The notes under the pieces: generated by a model
What the model was told of the DNA's origin: nothing
The model's database searches: none
Seen by the model: the letters and a program-made list of their open reading frames with translations, nothing else
NCBI GenBank assembly: GCA_023433655.1
Contig: JAEYUE010000123.1
Location: 1-63,445 of the forward strand
Origin: Pseudomonadota bacterium
Lineage (GTDB): Bacteria; Pseudomonadota; Alphaproteobacteria; Caulobacterales; Caulobacteraceae
Reading direction: 5' to 3'
DNA: 63,445 nucleotides
Part shown: positions 26,205 to 35,976 of the stretch, one piece after another
How positions within the stretch are numbered: the stretch's first letter is position 1
Layout: every line of letters starts with the position of its first letter
Made by a program: the position numbers and the translations under genes

Positions 26205-28240
26205 TTGCAGTTTACGGATTTTGAAATTAGCCTGCATCGTCGCTCCCTTGGCGCGTATTCCCTGGAAATACGCTTCAACCTTCCAGAAGATGAGGCTGAT
26301 CACCGGGTTGTGAGCGAAGCAAAGTTCGATTTCGTGGAGCTGCGTGCGTTGGAACAAACTCCTATTGCTTATGGTCAAAAGCTCTCGGAAGCGCTGTTTG
26401 TGCTGGCCCGTCGCTACGCGAGGCGCTGGCCCGAGCACAAGTGGCAACCCAGCAGCAGAATCCGCCCCTGGGTTTACGTATGCGATTGGTAATCGGCCCC
26501 AGCGCCCAGGAATTGCACAGCTTGTATTGGGAGACCCTGATTCTACCGCAAAGTACAGCGCCGCTCTCCACCAACGAAACAATCCTATTTTCGCGCTACC
26601 TTAGCAGCCGCGACTGGCGCCCGGTTCGCCTACGCCCGCAAAGCGCCCTGCGGGCGCTGGTGATGGTCGCTAGCCCATCCGACCTGGACCGCTACCAACT
26701 GGACCCGATCGAAGTGGAAGGGGAAATGCAACGGATCAAAGATGCCCTGGGATCGGTTGCCGCCACCTTTTTGCCCGGATCCGGCCGCCGTCCAACGCTC
26801 AACACCCTGATTGACAGCCTGCGGGAAGGAACGCATGACATCCTTTACTTGGTCTGTCACGGCGCAATAATTAAAGACGAACCTTGGCTGCTGCTGGAAA
26901 ACGAGGTGGGCAAAGCGCAGCGGGTTTCCGGAGACGATTTAGCCAACCGGTTGCAGAATTTGCCCGAGCGTCCACGCTTGGTAGTACTGCTTTCCTGCCA
27001 GAGCGCAGGAGCAGGTACCAGCGAGGCGCTTACCGCTCTAGGCCCGCGACTGGCCGAAGCTGGCATACCGGCGGTACTGGCCATGCAGGGTAATTTCAGT
27101 ATGGATACCGCCGCTCGCTTTATGCCAGTCTTCTTCCGAGAGATAGTTAGGGATGGGCAGATCGATCATGCGATGGCCGTGGCACGCAGCGAGGTTCGCG
27201 ATCGTTTTGATTTCTGGATGCCGGTGCTCTTCAGCCGGTTGAAAAGTGGTCAGGTCTGGTACGTACCCCGCTTTAGCGCGGGCGGCGCGTTCGATGCTTG
27301 GGAAGCGTTGCATAACGCCATCCTCGAAAAGCGCTGTACGCCTGTCCTCGGACCAGGCCTGATGGAGGCCTGGTTCGGTCAGCCCGGCGAGATTGCCCGA
27401 CGGTGGGCCGAGAAGTATCGCTACCCTTTGGCCCCCGATGACCGCGATGTGCTGCCCCGCGTCGCGCAGTACATTTCTCGGCGCGATGGTGCCAACGCAT
27501 TACAGTCTGAGTACCACCGTGCGTTGCGCGAGGAGATCTTCAGACGCTTCCACTCGACGCTGCCAGAAGACTTGGTGCGGGCAGATTTCTGGAAAGCGTC
27601 CCAAGTGCTACAGGCGATGGAAGCCGTCGCCAGCCAGAGCTGGGACAGCGCGGTCACTCGTGTGCAACGGCAAATAGCCGATCTGTGCCTGCCGATTTAT
27701 ATCACCACCAACCCCGACCTCCTGCTGGTCCAGGCGCTCAAAAAACGTGGCGCCCGCCCGCAGGTGCGCCTGTGTCCTTGGTGGGGACCGGAGGACGAAG
27801 AAGAGCTGGAAAGCAAATGCCTATATGATAGGGAGCCGACAGTCGAAGAGCCGCTGGTCTACTACCTGTATGGACAGCTGGAAACGCCTGCCTCGCTGGT
27901 CATCAGCGAGGACAACTATTTTGACTTCCTGATCGGCTACACCCGTCACAAGAAACACATCCCGCCCATCGTGTTGGATGTGTTGATGAGCACCAGCCTA
28001 CTCTTCCTGGGTTTCCGCACCGATGATTGGGGCTACCGCGTGCTTTTCCGTACCCTGATTGCGCAGAAAGGCATTGCCCAATTCCGAGAAAACCGCCACG
28101 TCAACGCTCAGGTGGAACCGGAGGAGGGCCGCCTGATTGACACCCAGCGCGCCTGTCGCTATCTGGAAGAGATCTTCACCAAAGATAATATCGCCATCTA
28201 TTGGGGTCGCAGCGAAGATTTTATGAATGATTTAGCTTAG
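26205..28240 (+). CDS. CHAT protease - SIR2-like domain protein (one-base frameshift near 26398)
   Basis: The two overlapping frames form one protein of about 678 aa if one T is added at TTT 26397-26399: ...KLSEALF joins AGPSLREALARAQVATQQQ. The CHAT (caspase-HetF-like) domain has catalytic His in LYLVCHG (codon at 26858) and Cys in LLSCQSAGAG (codon at 26996). The second half is SIR2_2-like: TPVLGPGLMEAW, YITTNPDLLLVQAL and SLLFLGFRTDDWGYRVLF. The position usually occupied by the SIR2 catalytic His before LxG is tyrosine (VYYLYGQL). CHAT proteases cleave partners when a sensor is triggered, and SIR2 domains in defence degrade NAD. TTG start with TGAGGTG. It lies 48 bases upstream of the nSTAND1-WD40 gene, likely in one operon. 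Confidence 0.8.
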
Positions 28241-28288
28241 TGGTTGGAAAAAGCCGGCCACGATTAAGAAAGTTTTTGTTCTTAACCA

Positions 28289-31200
28289 ATGCAATCTCCC
28301 TTCCCTTCCTCCAACCCCTACGTGGGCCCGCGCGCTTTCGAACTAGGCGAGCAGCTCTATGGGCGTTCCGTCGAGACACGTGATCTGGTAAGCCTGTTGT
28401 GCGCTGAGCGCATCGTCCTGCTGCATTCGCCTTCGGGGGCCGGCAAGACCTCGCTCATACAGGCAGTACTCATCCCGCGCATGCGTGAGCGAAGGTTCTT
28501 TGTTCGGCCGCTGGCGCGCGTTAACCGTGAACCGACGCAGCCAATCGAAGCCGGGCATCTCAACCGCTATATATTCAGCGCGCTCAGCTCCTTCGAAAGC
28601 GCGCTGCCCCCGTCGGAGCAGATCCCTGAAGCAGAGCTGGCTGGGCTGACCCTGGCAGACTACAGGGAGCGGCGCCCCCGGCCGGCTGGCGCGAGCTTTG
28701 AATTGTTCATCTTCGACCAGTTCGAGGAAATTCTCACCCTCAACTCGGCCGACCCGGATGCCAAGACCGCCTTTTTCGCCCAACTGAGCCGTCTGCTGTA
28801 CAACGATACCTGTTGGGCGCTCTTCTCCATGCGTGAGGACTTCCTCGGCGCACTCGATCCTTACCTCAAATACATCCCCGACCGCCTCGGTACGAACTTC
28901 CGTCTGGATCTGCTGGGGCCTAAGGCCGCCGAACTGGCCTTGCAAATACCTGCGAAGGCCGCTGGCGTGGATTTTATAAATCCGGCGGTGCAGCGTCTGG
29001 TGAACGACCTGCGCCGGGTGCAGGTGCAGCTTCCTGATGGGCAGATGGAAGCCCGCCTGGGACCGTATGTTGAACCGGTGCAGCTCCAGGTGGTGGCTTA
29101 TCGCCTGTGGGAAAGTCTGAAGCCAGAAGATAAAACCATTGGACTGGACCATTTAACTGCGTTGGGCGATGTTGGCCAGGCGCTGGGGGATTACTATGCC
29201 CAGCGGGTAGCAGCAGTGGCCCAGGAATCGGGGGTTGGCGAGCGCGCCATCCGCGACTGGTTCGACCGCCGCCTTATCAATGAAGGCGGTATCCGCACGC
29301 CGGTACACCGCGGCCCGGAAACCAGCGCTGAGTTGGCCAATGCCGCGGTACACCGACTGGAAGACGCGCACCTTGTCCGCGCCGAGCAGCGCGGCGGGGC
29401 CATTTGGTACGAGCTTGCCCACGACCGTCTGATTGAGCCGGTGCAGAAAAACAATGCCGTCTGGTTCGCACAGAACCTCAGCTTGTTCCAGCGTCAGGCC
29501 GAGCTATGGAATATTCAGGGCCGCCCAGAGGGGTTGCTGCTCATCGGCAGGGAATTGGAACAGGTTGAGGGTTGGGTGAAAACCAACCCTGGTCTTTTTC
29601 CACACGAGCGCGATTTCCTAGAAGCCTGTCATCGTGCCCAAAAGCAGGTGGAACGCGAGCGCCGCCGCAATTGGCTGCTGCGCCTGCTAGCCATCTTGGC
29701 GAGTATCGCCGCACTGGCCGCTGCGGGCTTCGCTATACAAGCCAATGACTCAAATCATCAGGCGCAGGAACAGAAGGCCACCGCGCAAGCTGCAAGTACA
29801 CTGGCGATTGAGCAGCGCACGACTGCCGAAGAGTCTAGTCGTCTAGAAGCTCAACAGAGGGCCACGGCCGAAGAATCCAATCGTCTTGAGTCACAGCAAC
29901 GGGCTACAGCGCAATCTGCCAGTGCTCTAGCCTTGCAGCAGAGCAACAATGCGCGGATTAACCAGCTGGTTGCCCTAGCATCTATATACCAGACGCGTCA
30001 GCCTGATCTGTCTCTGCTCTTAAGTGTTGAGGGTTTTCTCAGGCGGGATGATTACCAGTCGCGCAATGGTCTTTATCAGAACCTTCAATCTACCCCGAAC
30101 CAATTGCTATCCTATTTAAAAGGTCACACAAATTCTGTGACAGAAGTAACTTTTTCACCGGATGGCAAGATTCTCGCCTCCAGTAGTCTTGATAATACGA
30201 TCATTTTGTGGAATGTGGCAACTCGCCAGGCGATGGGGCGGCCCCTCAAAGGACATACATTTTTTATTACAAGTCTCGCTTTCTCACCGGACGGACGTAT
30301 ATTGGCTTCTGGGTCATATGATAAAACCGTTCGGCTTTGGGATGTGTCCACACAACAAGAGATCGGGGAGCCAATCCAAGGAGATGCGCAAGGGACATAT
30401 GGGTTTTCCAGCTTAGTTTTCTCTCCAGACGGCAATATCCTCGCAGCAAGTAATCAAGACGACAAAACTATCCGATTATGGGACGTGACCACGCGCCAGC
30501 AAATTGGTGAACCACTCCAAGGCTATAAAGAAATGGTTTCGAGTTTAACCTTTTCGCCTGATGGGAAGTTCCTAATTTCTTACAGTAGTGATGGCTCGAT
30601 CCTTATATGGGATACTGTGACATGGCACGCTTCAAATGTCCTTCTCCAAAAACAGGACAATGGGTATTCAGAGGGACCATATAGCATCGTCTTCTCGCCA
30701 GATGGGAAAACTTTTGCAACCTCTAGTACGGGTAACATTTATATATGGGATTTACAGACTGGGCAACCGGTTGGTAAACCCCTTTACGGACACACCAATT
30801 ATATTAGAAGCTTTGTTTTCTCTACGGATGGCAAAACTATAGTTTCAAGTAGTGATGACAATACCATCCGCTTTTGGTCCGTTACGAAACGCCAGGAGCT
30901 TCGAGAGCCGCTTCAAGTACAATCTACCTCAGCAGAGACTCTTGATCTCTCTCCGAATGGGCATACTCTCGCTTCAGGTAGCAAAGATGGAATGGTTTAC
31001 TTGTGGGATACCACATTGCCAGACACAATCCAATCTGGTCAGCCGTTTTTCGGGAATTATTCAACGGTGCACAACGTAGTTTTCTCGCCTGATGGCAAGA
31101 TCCTTGTTTCAGGAAGTTATGATAATCTTATTCGTGTATGGGATGTAGCCACACGCCAACCCATTGGCGACCCGCTCCAGGGACAGGATCTCACCAAGAC

Positions 31201-32056
31201 AGTTAATGGCCTAGCTATTTCACCGGATAGTAAGATCTTGGCTTCCGGTAGTAGTGACTATACCATCAGATTATGGGACATTGTTACCCGGAAACCAATT
31301 GGAGATCTATTGCAGGGGCATACAGCCCCTATAAACACTTTAATGTTTTCACCAAATGGAAAAACCCTCGTATCCGGTAGTAATGATCATACGATCCGAT
31401 TATGGGATGTTAATACCCGCCAGCCCATCAGTGATCCACTCCAGGGGCACTCTAATTCTGTCCTTAGTTTAGCGTTCTCTCCGGATGGCAAGATCCTGGC
31501 TTCGGGCAGTTATGACGGAACAATTCGTTTATGGAATACAGCGAATTGGCAGCAGATCGGTGATCAAATTCATGAACCAACTGGTTCGGTCGATAGTATG
31601 GTCTTTTCACCGGATGGCAAGATTCTTGCCACAGGAAGTTACTACAATGCGATTATTTTCTGGGATGTGGCGACGCGTCAAATGATTGGCGAACCATTCC
31701 AGGGACAGGATTTCGCTAATACAGTTAATGGCTTGGCTTTTTCACCTGATGGGAAAATACTCGCTTCAGGCAGTAATAATGGAGATATCCGGTTATGGGA
31801 TGTCATGACGCGCCAGCCGATTGGTGAAACACTAGAAAAACAAGGCAATTCTGTATTCAGCCTTGCTTATTCGCCAGATGGAAAGATTATGGTTACTGGG
31901 GGAAATGATATTTTCATCCCTGCCTGGGATGTTGACCCCGCCTCCTGGACCGCAGGCGCCTGCCGCATCGCCAACCGCAACCTAACCCAGGCCGAGTGGC
32001 AGCAGTTCATCGGTCTCGATGAGCCCTACCGTAAGACTTGCACACATAATCCGTAG
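28289..32056 (+). CDS. nSTAND1 NTPase - TM - coiled coil - 14-blade WD40 sensor
   Basis: 1255 aa. N-terminal nSTAND1-type NTPase: Walker A SPSGAGKTSL (about 47-56), Walker B LFIFDQFEEIL (about 140-150), winged-helix-like part ending YELAHDRLIEPVQ. A transmembrane helix (LLRLLAILASIAALAAAGFA, about 467-486) is followed by a QRATAEES-type heptad-rich coiled coil and then 14 WD40 repeats (GHTNSVTEVTFSPDGKILAS type, about 610-1215), enough for two seven-bladed propellers. It ends with the CRIANRNLTQAEWQQF tail common in this architecture. STAND proteins are switch ATPases: the propeller senses a ligand and the NTPase oligomerises to activate an effector. The adjacent CHAT-SIR2 protein is a likely effector. 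No obvious Shine-Dalgarno; the start is first in frame. Confidence 0.9.
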   Translation: MQSPFPSSNPYVGPRAFELGEQLYGRSVETRDLVSLLCAERIVLLHSPSGAGKTSLIQAVLIPRMRERRFFVRPLARVNREPTQPIEAGHLNRYIFSALSSFESALPPSEQIPEAELAGLTLADYRERRPRPAGASFELFIFDQFEEILTLNSADPDAKTAFFAQLSRLLYNDTCWALFSMREDFLGALDPYLKYIPDRLGTNFRLDLLGPKAAELALQIPAKAAGVDFINPAVQRLVNDLRRVQVQLPDGQMEARLGPYVEPVQLQVVAYRLWESLKPEDKTIGLDHLTALGDVGQALGDYYAQRVAAVAQESGVGERAIRDWFDRRLINEGGIRTPVHRGPETSAELANAAVHRLEDAHLVRAEQRGGAIWYELAHDRLIEPVQKNNAVWFAQNLSLFQRQAELWNIQGRPEGLLLIGRELEQVEGWVKTNPGLFPHERDFLEACHRAQKQVERERRRNWLLRLLAILASIAALAAAGFAIQANDSNHQAQEQKATAQAASTLAIEQRTTAEESSRLEAQQRATAEESNRLESQQRATAQSASALALQQSNNARINQLVALASIYQTRQPDLSLLLSVEGFLRRDDYQSRNGLYQNLQSTPNQLLSYLKGHTNSVTEVTFSPDGKILASSSLDNTIILWNVATRQAMGRPLKGHTFFITSLAFSPDGRILASGSYDKTVRLWDVSTQQEIGEPIQGDAQGTYGFSSLVFSPDGNILAASNQDDKTIRLWDVTTRQQIGEPLQGYKEMVSSLTFSPDGKFLISYSSDGSILIWDTVTWHASNVLLQKQDNGYSEGPYSIVFSPDGKTFATSSTGNIYIWDLQTGQPVGKPLYGHTNYIRSFVFSTDGKTIVSSSDDNTIRFWSVTKRQELREPLQVQSTSAETLDLSPNGHTLASGSKDGMVYLWDTTLPDTIQSGQPFFGNYSTVHNVVFSPDGKILVSGSYDNLIRVWDVATRQPIGDPLQGQDLTKTVNGLAISPDSKILASGSSDYTIRLWDIVTRKPIGDLLQGHTAPINTLMFSPNGKTLVSGSNDHTIRLWDVNTRQPISDPLQGHSNSVLSLAFSPDGKILASGSYDGTIRLWNTANWQQIGDQIHEPTGSVDSMVFSPDGKILATGSYYNAIIFWDVATRQMIGEPFQGQDFANTVNGLAFSPDGKILASGSNNGDIRLWDVMTRQPIGETLEKQGNSVFSLAYSPDGKIMVTGGNDIFIPAWDVDPASWTAGACRIANRNLTQAEWQQFIGLDEPYRKTCTHNP

Positions 32057-32429
32057 CACTCGCTGACAATGGAGAATATTGTCTAGTGTGGCCTGGGAGG
32101 CGGTTCATTGGTGGCTATGGAGTGTTGGATTTCAAAAAGCCTCTTTTCCAAGCTGAGTTGGTTAGTGAATCTGATAGTTGAACAGTTCATCCTGCTCCCT
32201 TTTACCCCACTGAGCTTCATTTGACCAATGATATTTGCCAGCATTTTACAATTGATATGATAGTAACCGATTAGCATATATTAACCAATCTTGGTATGTA
32301 GCTAATTTATTAATGATGATCAACCATAAACATTTAACTACCGAAATTGTTTCTGCCATTGCTCACGGTCGCTTGTGCTAAACGCGAGCCAAAGTTTATC
32401 TTAAGCTGAAAGCCGAAAAAGGGAAATCT
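32057..32429. other. Gene-free region between STAND and C25-like genes
   Basis: 373 bases, AT-rich, no supported gene. AAAAAGGGA near the right edge is the ribosome-binding site of the next gene, so its promoter probably lies in this stretch; no clear consensus boxes were identified. Confidence 0.4.
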
Positions 32430-33872
32430 ATGACCGAAATACATGATAAACTGCTGGTTTTCAACGGTATAAATGGGGCCTCTGGGCGGTATTCCCTGCC
32501 GTCGATGACGCCAGAGCAATTCAGTGCCGGGATCCTGGGCACCCTACCGGATGAGGAAACGAAAGCCTTAAATGCATGGTTTGCGAACCGCAATGAGGCC
32601 AATTATGGCATGATCGAAGGCCATGATCCGTATAAGCTGCAAGAGTCTGGGTGGGGAATTGTCTTTCCGGCGAATACTAACCCTGCGGTTGTCGAAGCAC
32701 TGAAGCCGCTGACCAATTGGCGCAAGCAGCAGGCTGGGAAGTTATACAAAGAATACTCCGGCGGGATTACCGGTGTGCGACCTAATGATACCAAGAGTGC
32801 CTGGCTTGCGCGCCAGAACGTGCCATCCTTTGGCCCGGTGGACCCGGAGATCATCCCCTATTATATGCTGCTGGTCGGAAGCCCGGCGGAAATCGATTAC
32901 CGCTTCCAGTACCTGCTTGATGTGCAATATGCTGTCGGGCGCATTTACTTTGACACACCCGAGGAGTATGCGAACTATGCTCAGAGCGTGGTCGAAGTAG
33001 AAAAGAAGCAAATCCAGCTTCAGCGTAAGCTAGTGTTCTTTGGCACGGCGAACCCGGATGATGTCGCTACCGACCTGAGTGCCAACCAGTTGATCCTGCC
33101 TCTGGCAGAAATATTATCCAAGCAGAAACTTAAGGATCAGGATCTCTGGCAGATTCAGACAGTATTGAAGGATGAGGCGCTCAAACAGCGCCTGAGCGAT
33201 TTCATAGGGGGATTAGAGACTCCTGCGATTCTGCTCACCGCATCACACGGCATGTGTTTTCCAAGCGGCGATCCTCGCCAGTTCCGTCACCAAGGTGCGC
33301 TTCTCTGCCAGGATTGGCCCGGCCCACGCCAGTGGAAAGGCTCCATTCCGGAGACCTTTTATTTCTCTGCCGACGATCTGCCCCGCGATGCCAGGTTAGG
33401 TGGCAAAATTGCCTTCTTCTTCGCATGTTATGGTGCCGGCACCCCTCAGTATGACGAGTTTGCTAGGCAAGCTTTCAAAGGCCGGGGGGAGCAGATGGCG
33501 CCCTATCCCTTCTTATCACACCTGCCACAAAAAATGCTATCCCATCCCAACGGCGGCGCGCTGGCTGTGGTTGGCCATATCGAACGCGCTTGGACGTATT
33601 CCTTCGTTTGGGGTATGGGCCGTTCGCTGACTGCTTTTCAATCCGCACTCACATCGTTAATGGTCGGTGCACCCATCGGTCACGCTTTCCAAGTTTTCAA
33701 TGAGCGCTACGGGGAATTCTCCACCGATCTGACCCAGACGCTTGAGGATGCGCAGTGGATGCCAGTTGACCCACATGAGCTGGTCGGAAAGTGGACCGCC
33801 AATAACGATGCGAAGAACTACGTTGTTCTTGGTGATCCGGCAGTGCGCGTGATAATTTCCCCAAATACTTAG
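32430..33872 (+). CDS. C25/caspase-like cysteine protease
   Basis: 480 aa, no signal peptide, so probably cytoplasmic. A caspase-haemoglobinase-fold protease of the gingipain (C25)-like group is suggested by AILLTASHGMCF (catalytic His after the strand, His-Gly) and GGKIAFFFACYGAGTPQYDEF-type sequence with the catalytic Cys in ACYG. The C-terminal part (GALAVVGHIERAWTYSF, LGDPAVRV) matches the conserved end of such proteins. In bacteria these standalone caspase-like proteases often sit beside STAND or WD40 sensors. ATG 32430 follows AAAAAGGGA. It is the third protease/NTPase member of the island and is intact. Confidence 0.75.
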   Translation: MTEIHDKLLVFNGINGASGRYSLPSMTPEQFSAGILGTLPDEETKALNAWFANRNEANYGMIEGHDPYKLQESGWGIVFPANTNPAVVEALKPLTNWRKQQAGKLYKEYSGGITGVRPNDTKSAWLARQNVPSFGPVDPEIIPYYMLLVGSPAEIDYRFQYLLDVQYAVGRIYFDTPEEYANYAQSVVEVEKKQIQLQRKLVFFGTANPDDVATDLSANQLILPLAEILSKQKLKDQDLWQIQTVLKDEALKQRLSDFIGGLETPAILLTASHGMCFPSGDPRQFRHQGALLCQDWPGPRQWKGSIPETFYFSADDLPRDARLGGKIAFFFACYGAGTPQYDEFARQAFKGRGEQMAPYPFLSHLPQKMLSHPNGGALAVVGHIERAWTYSFVWGMGRSLTAFQSALTSLMVGAPIGHAFQVFNERYGEFSTDLTQTLEDAQWMPVDPHELVGKWTANNDAKNYVVLGDPAVRVIISPNT

Positions 33873-34112
33873 AAATTTGCCGGGGCATCAATGGCCTAGC
33901 CTTTCCCATTGAACTATCATTGCCCATACCAGGCAAAGATCCTGCTGCTGTCTCAGATACTGGCGCGGGCCGTAGATCGTTCCTTCTGTCGTAGGCAATA
34001 ATCCAAGTTATCTATAATCATGATTATTCAGAAAGCACACCTTTTTCAAGGAAACCTCGGTGGAGTTTAGGTTCATAATATGAAGATTATGTGAATACTA
34101 ACTACCCGGTAA
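33873..34112. other. Gene-free stretch before the IS3 remnant
   Basis: About 240 bases with no supported gene; nothing notable beyond ordinary AT-rich intergenic sequence. Confidence 0.3.
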
Positions 34113-34199
34113 TGACCTGACCCCCGAGAATCGGTCCAAAAGATAAGTGGAAAAGAAGGAAAAAAACCAGGTATCTTTAAGGGAAGAAAGGCAGGCAAA

Positions 34200-34475
34200 A
34201 TGGCAAAGAAAACATTCCGCGCAGAAGACATCATCAACAAACTGCGCGAAGCGGAAGTGCTGATCAGCTAGGGCAAGACCGTGGCAGAAGTCTGTAAATC
34301 GATCGGGGTGACGGATCAAACCTACTATCGCTGGAAGAAAGAATACGGTGGGATGCGGACGGACCAGGCCAGGCGGCTGAAAGAGCTGGAGCGCGAGAAC
34401 GGCCGGCTGCGCAAGGTAGTAGCCGATTTGAGTTTAGATATTGAAATTCTCAAGGAAGCCAACGCATTAAAATGA
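34200..34475 (+). pseudogene. IS3 orfA (HTH protein) with amber stop
   Basis: MAKKTFRAEDIINKLREAEV opens the frame, a TAG at 34269-34271 interrupts, and the frame continues GKTVAEVCKSIGVTDQTYYR (helix-turn-helix) and RLKELERENGRLRKVVADLS (leucine zipper) to 34475. This is the standard IS3 OrfA. It overlaps orfB by 4 bases (ATGA). Confidence 0.85.
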
Positions 34476-35352
34476 CCAGCCCGGCAAAGCGGCGTGCATC
34501 AGTCGAACAGGTGCGAACAGTGTTCGGGGTGTCTGAGCGGCGCGCGTGCCGGGTGATTGGACAAACCAGATTGACGCAGCGTCGTCCGCCGGTGAAGCGG
34601 GATGATGAAGAACAGCTGCGCAAAGAGATCGTGCTGCTAGCCAGCCGGTTTGGACGGTAAGGTTACCGGCGCGTGACGGCGCTGCTGCGCAGCGCGGGTT
34701 GGCAGGTAAAACACAAGCGGGTCGAGCGTATTTGGCGCGCCGAAGGGCTGAAAGTGCCCAAAAAGCAGCCCAAACGAGGACGGCTGTGGTTCAATGACGG
34801 ATCGTGTGTACGCCTGCAAGCAGCGTACCCCATGCATGTCTGGAGCTATGACTTTGTGGCGGATCGCACGCATGACGGAAAAGCGTTCCGCACCTTGAAA
34901 CTCATCGATGAATTCACGCGCTAATGCCTCTAGATCCGTGTGGAACGCAATCTCAAAGGCGATGAGATGCAGGAGTGCTTGACCGAACTGTTCTGCCAGC
35001 GCGGTGTCACATCCTACATTCGTTCCGATAATGGTTCGGGATTCTGCAACGCGCAGATCCGCGCCTGGCTGAACGCGCTGGCGGTAAAACCGCTCTTTAT
35101 CGAGCCGGGCAGTCCCTTGGAGAATGACTCCATCGAGAGCTTCAATGGCAAGTTCCGCGATGAACTCTTGAACCGCGAAATCTTTTGCTCCTTGAAGGAG
35201 GCCCAAATTATTATCGAGCAGTGGCGAAAGGAGTACAATACGATCAGGCCGCACAGCGCCTTAGGCTATCGGCCCCCGCTCCCGAAGCGGTACTGCTGCC
35301 CGAACTGGCAGCTCCGCTGTTCCCTCCGGCTGTCGTCTCTACCACTTATTAA
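34472..35352 (+). pseudogene. IS3 orfB (DDE transposase) with three nonsense codons and a frameshift
   Basis: The family sequence is continuous except for TAA at 34658-34660 (in the ASRFGR|GYRRVTALLR motif, normally a Tyr codon), TAA 34922-34924 and TAG 34931-34933 (after LKLIDEFTR). The DDE core is visible: WSYDFVADRT, IRSDNGSGF and SPLENDSIESFNGKFRDELL. A C missing from the C5 run at 35273-35277 would restore the normal end RPPAPEAVLLPELAAPLFPP and a stop at 35350-35352. Confidence 0.88.
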
Positions 35353-35547
35353 TTGGACCAATCAATGGGACTGGTCACAGGCGATTTTAGAGTTGATGAA
35401 TAGTAAGACATATCTGATGGGGGAAAAGATGAATCGAAAAACAGAACATCTACTATAATGGCTTATATATCCAGGTAATTTTTTCACCAGCAAATTTTCA
35501 TGTCATGTAAATCACATAAATGACTTATTACTTTATGGAGAAATAAA

Positions 35548-35954
35548 ATGGCAAAAAAACCAGCGGAACCAATATCACCATCAAGGGCAATATGCGCGCC
35601 GAACATGATGTGGTGATGGGAGATCAGTACAACACCATTCAAATAGGCAGCATCCAGTCTGCCTGTGAATTCGCCCAAACCCTAGAAAAAGTACAGACGC
35701 AAATCGCGGCTCTCAAGCAGTCGGGGGAACTCAGCCACCCTGTCAAAACGAATCTGGAGGCTGCCGAGACCAGAGTAGCAGCCGCGAAGGAAGAGGCATG
35801 CGCCCCACAGCCCGTTGGCGAAAGCATTAAGGCAACGTTAAGCGAAGCAAAAGAGTACATGCATCAGATCTCAAGCAGTCTCCAGTCCGCCGCGTCGCTC
35901 GGCACCACCCTTGGCGGGCTGGCCTTACTAGCGTTAAAAGTGTTTGGCGGATAA
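35548..35954 (+). CDS. Small GDQ-motif protein, partner of the NACHT protein (A-run frameshift)
   Basis: About 135 aa. From ATG 35548 (GGAG ribosome-binding site) the frame MAKK must shift at the A7 run 35553-35559 to continue as SGTNITIKGNMRAEHDVVMG and DQYNTIQIG; one added A would do it. Without the shift, translation could start at ATG 35592. The N-terminal beta-rich GNM...VMGDQYN pattern resembles IGRDQHNIRYG in the N-terminus of the NACHT protein 23 bases downstream, suggesting a shared interaction module. The middle is a charged helix with heptads (EAAETRVAAAKEEA), and the C-terminus is hydrophobic (ASLGTTLGGLALLALKVFGG), possibly membrane-seeking. No named family is claimed. Confidence 0.6.
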
Positions 35955-35976
35955 CTTGTCATCCACGAAGGGGAGC

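Larger units (their letters stand above)
34113..35377 (+). mobile_element. IS3-family element, inactivated
   Basis: The ends are imperfect inverted repeats: TGACCTGACCCCCGAG...GGTCCAAAAGATAAG on the left (34113 on) and its counterpart TTATTAATTGGACC...GGGACTGGTCA on the right (ending 35377). Between them lie orfA and orfB in the usual overlapping -1 layout. Both genes carry premature stops, so the element is dead unless helped in trans. Confidence 0.8.

Noticed and set aside
35553..35559. Programmed frameshift at the A7 run of the small protein
   Set aside because: Possible in principle, but five neighbouring genes show the same single-base loss at runs that are not slippery, so an error or decay explains all of them more simply.
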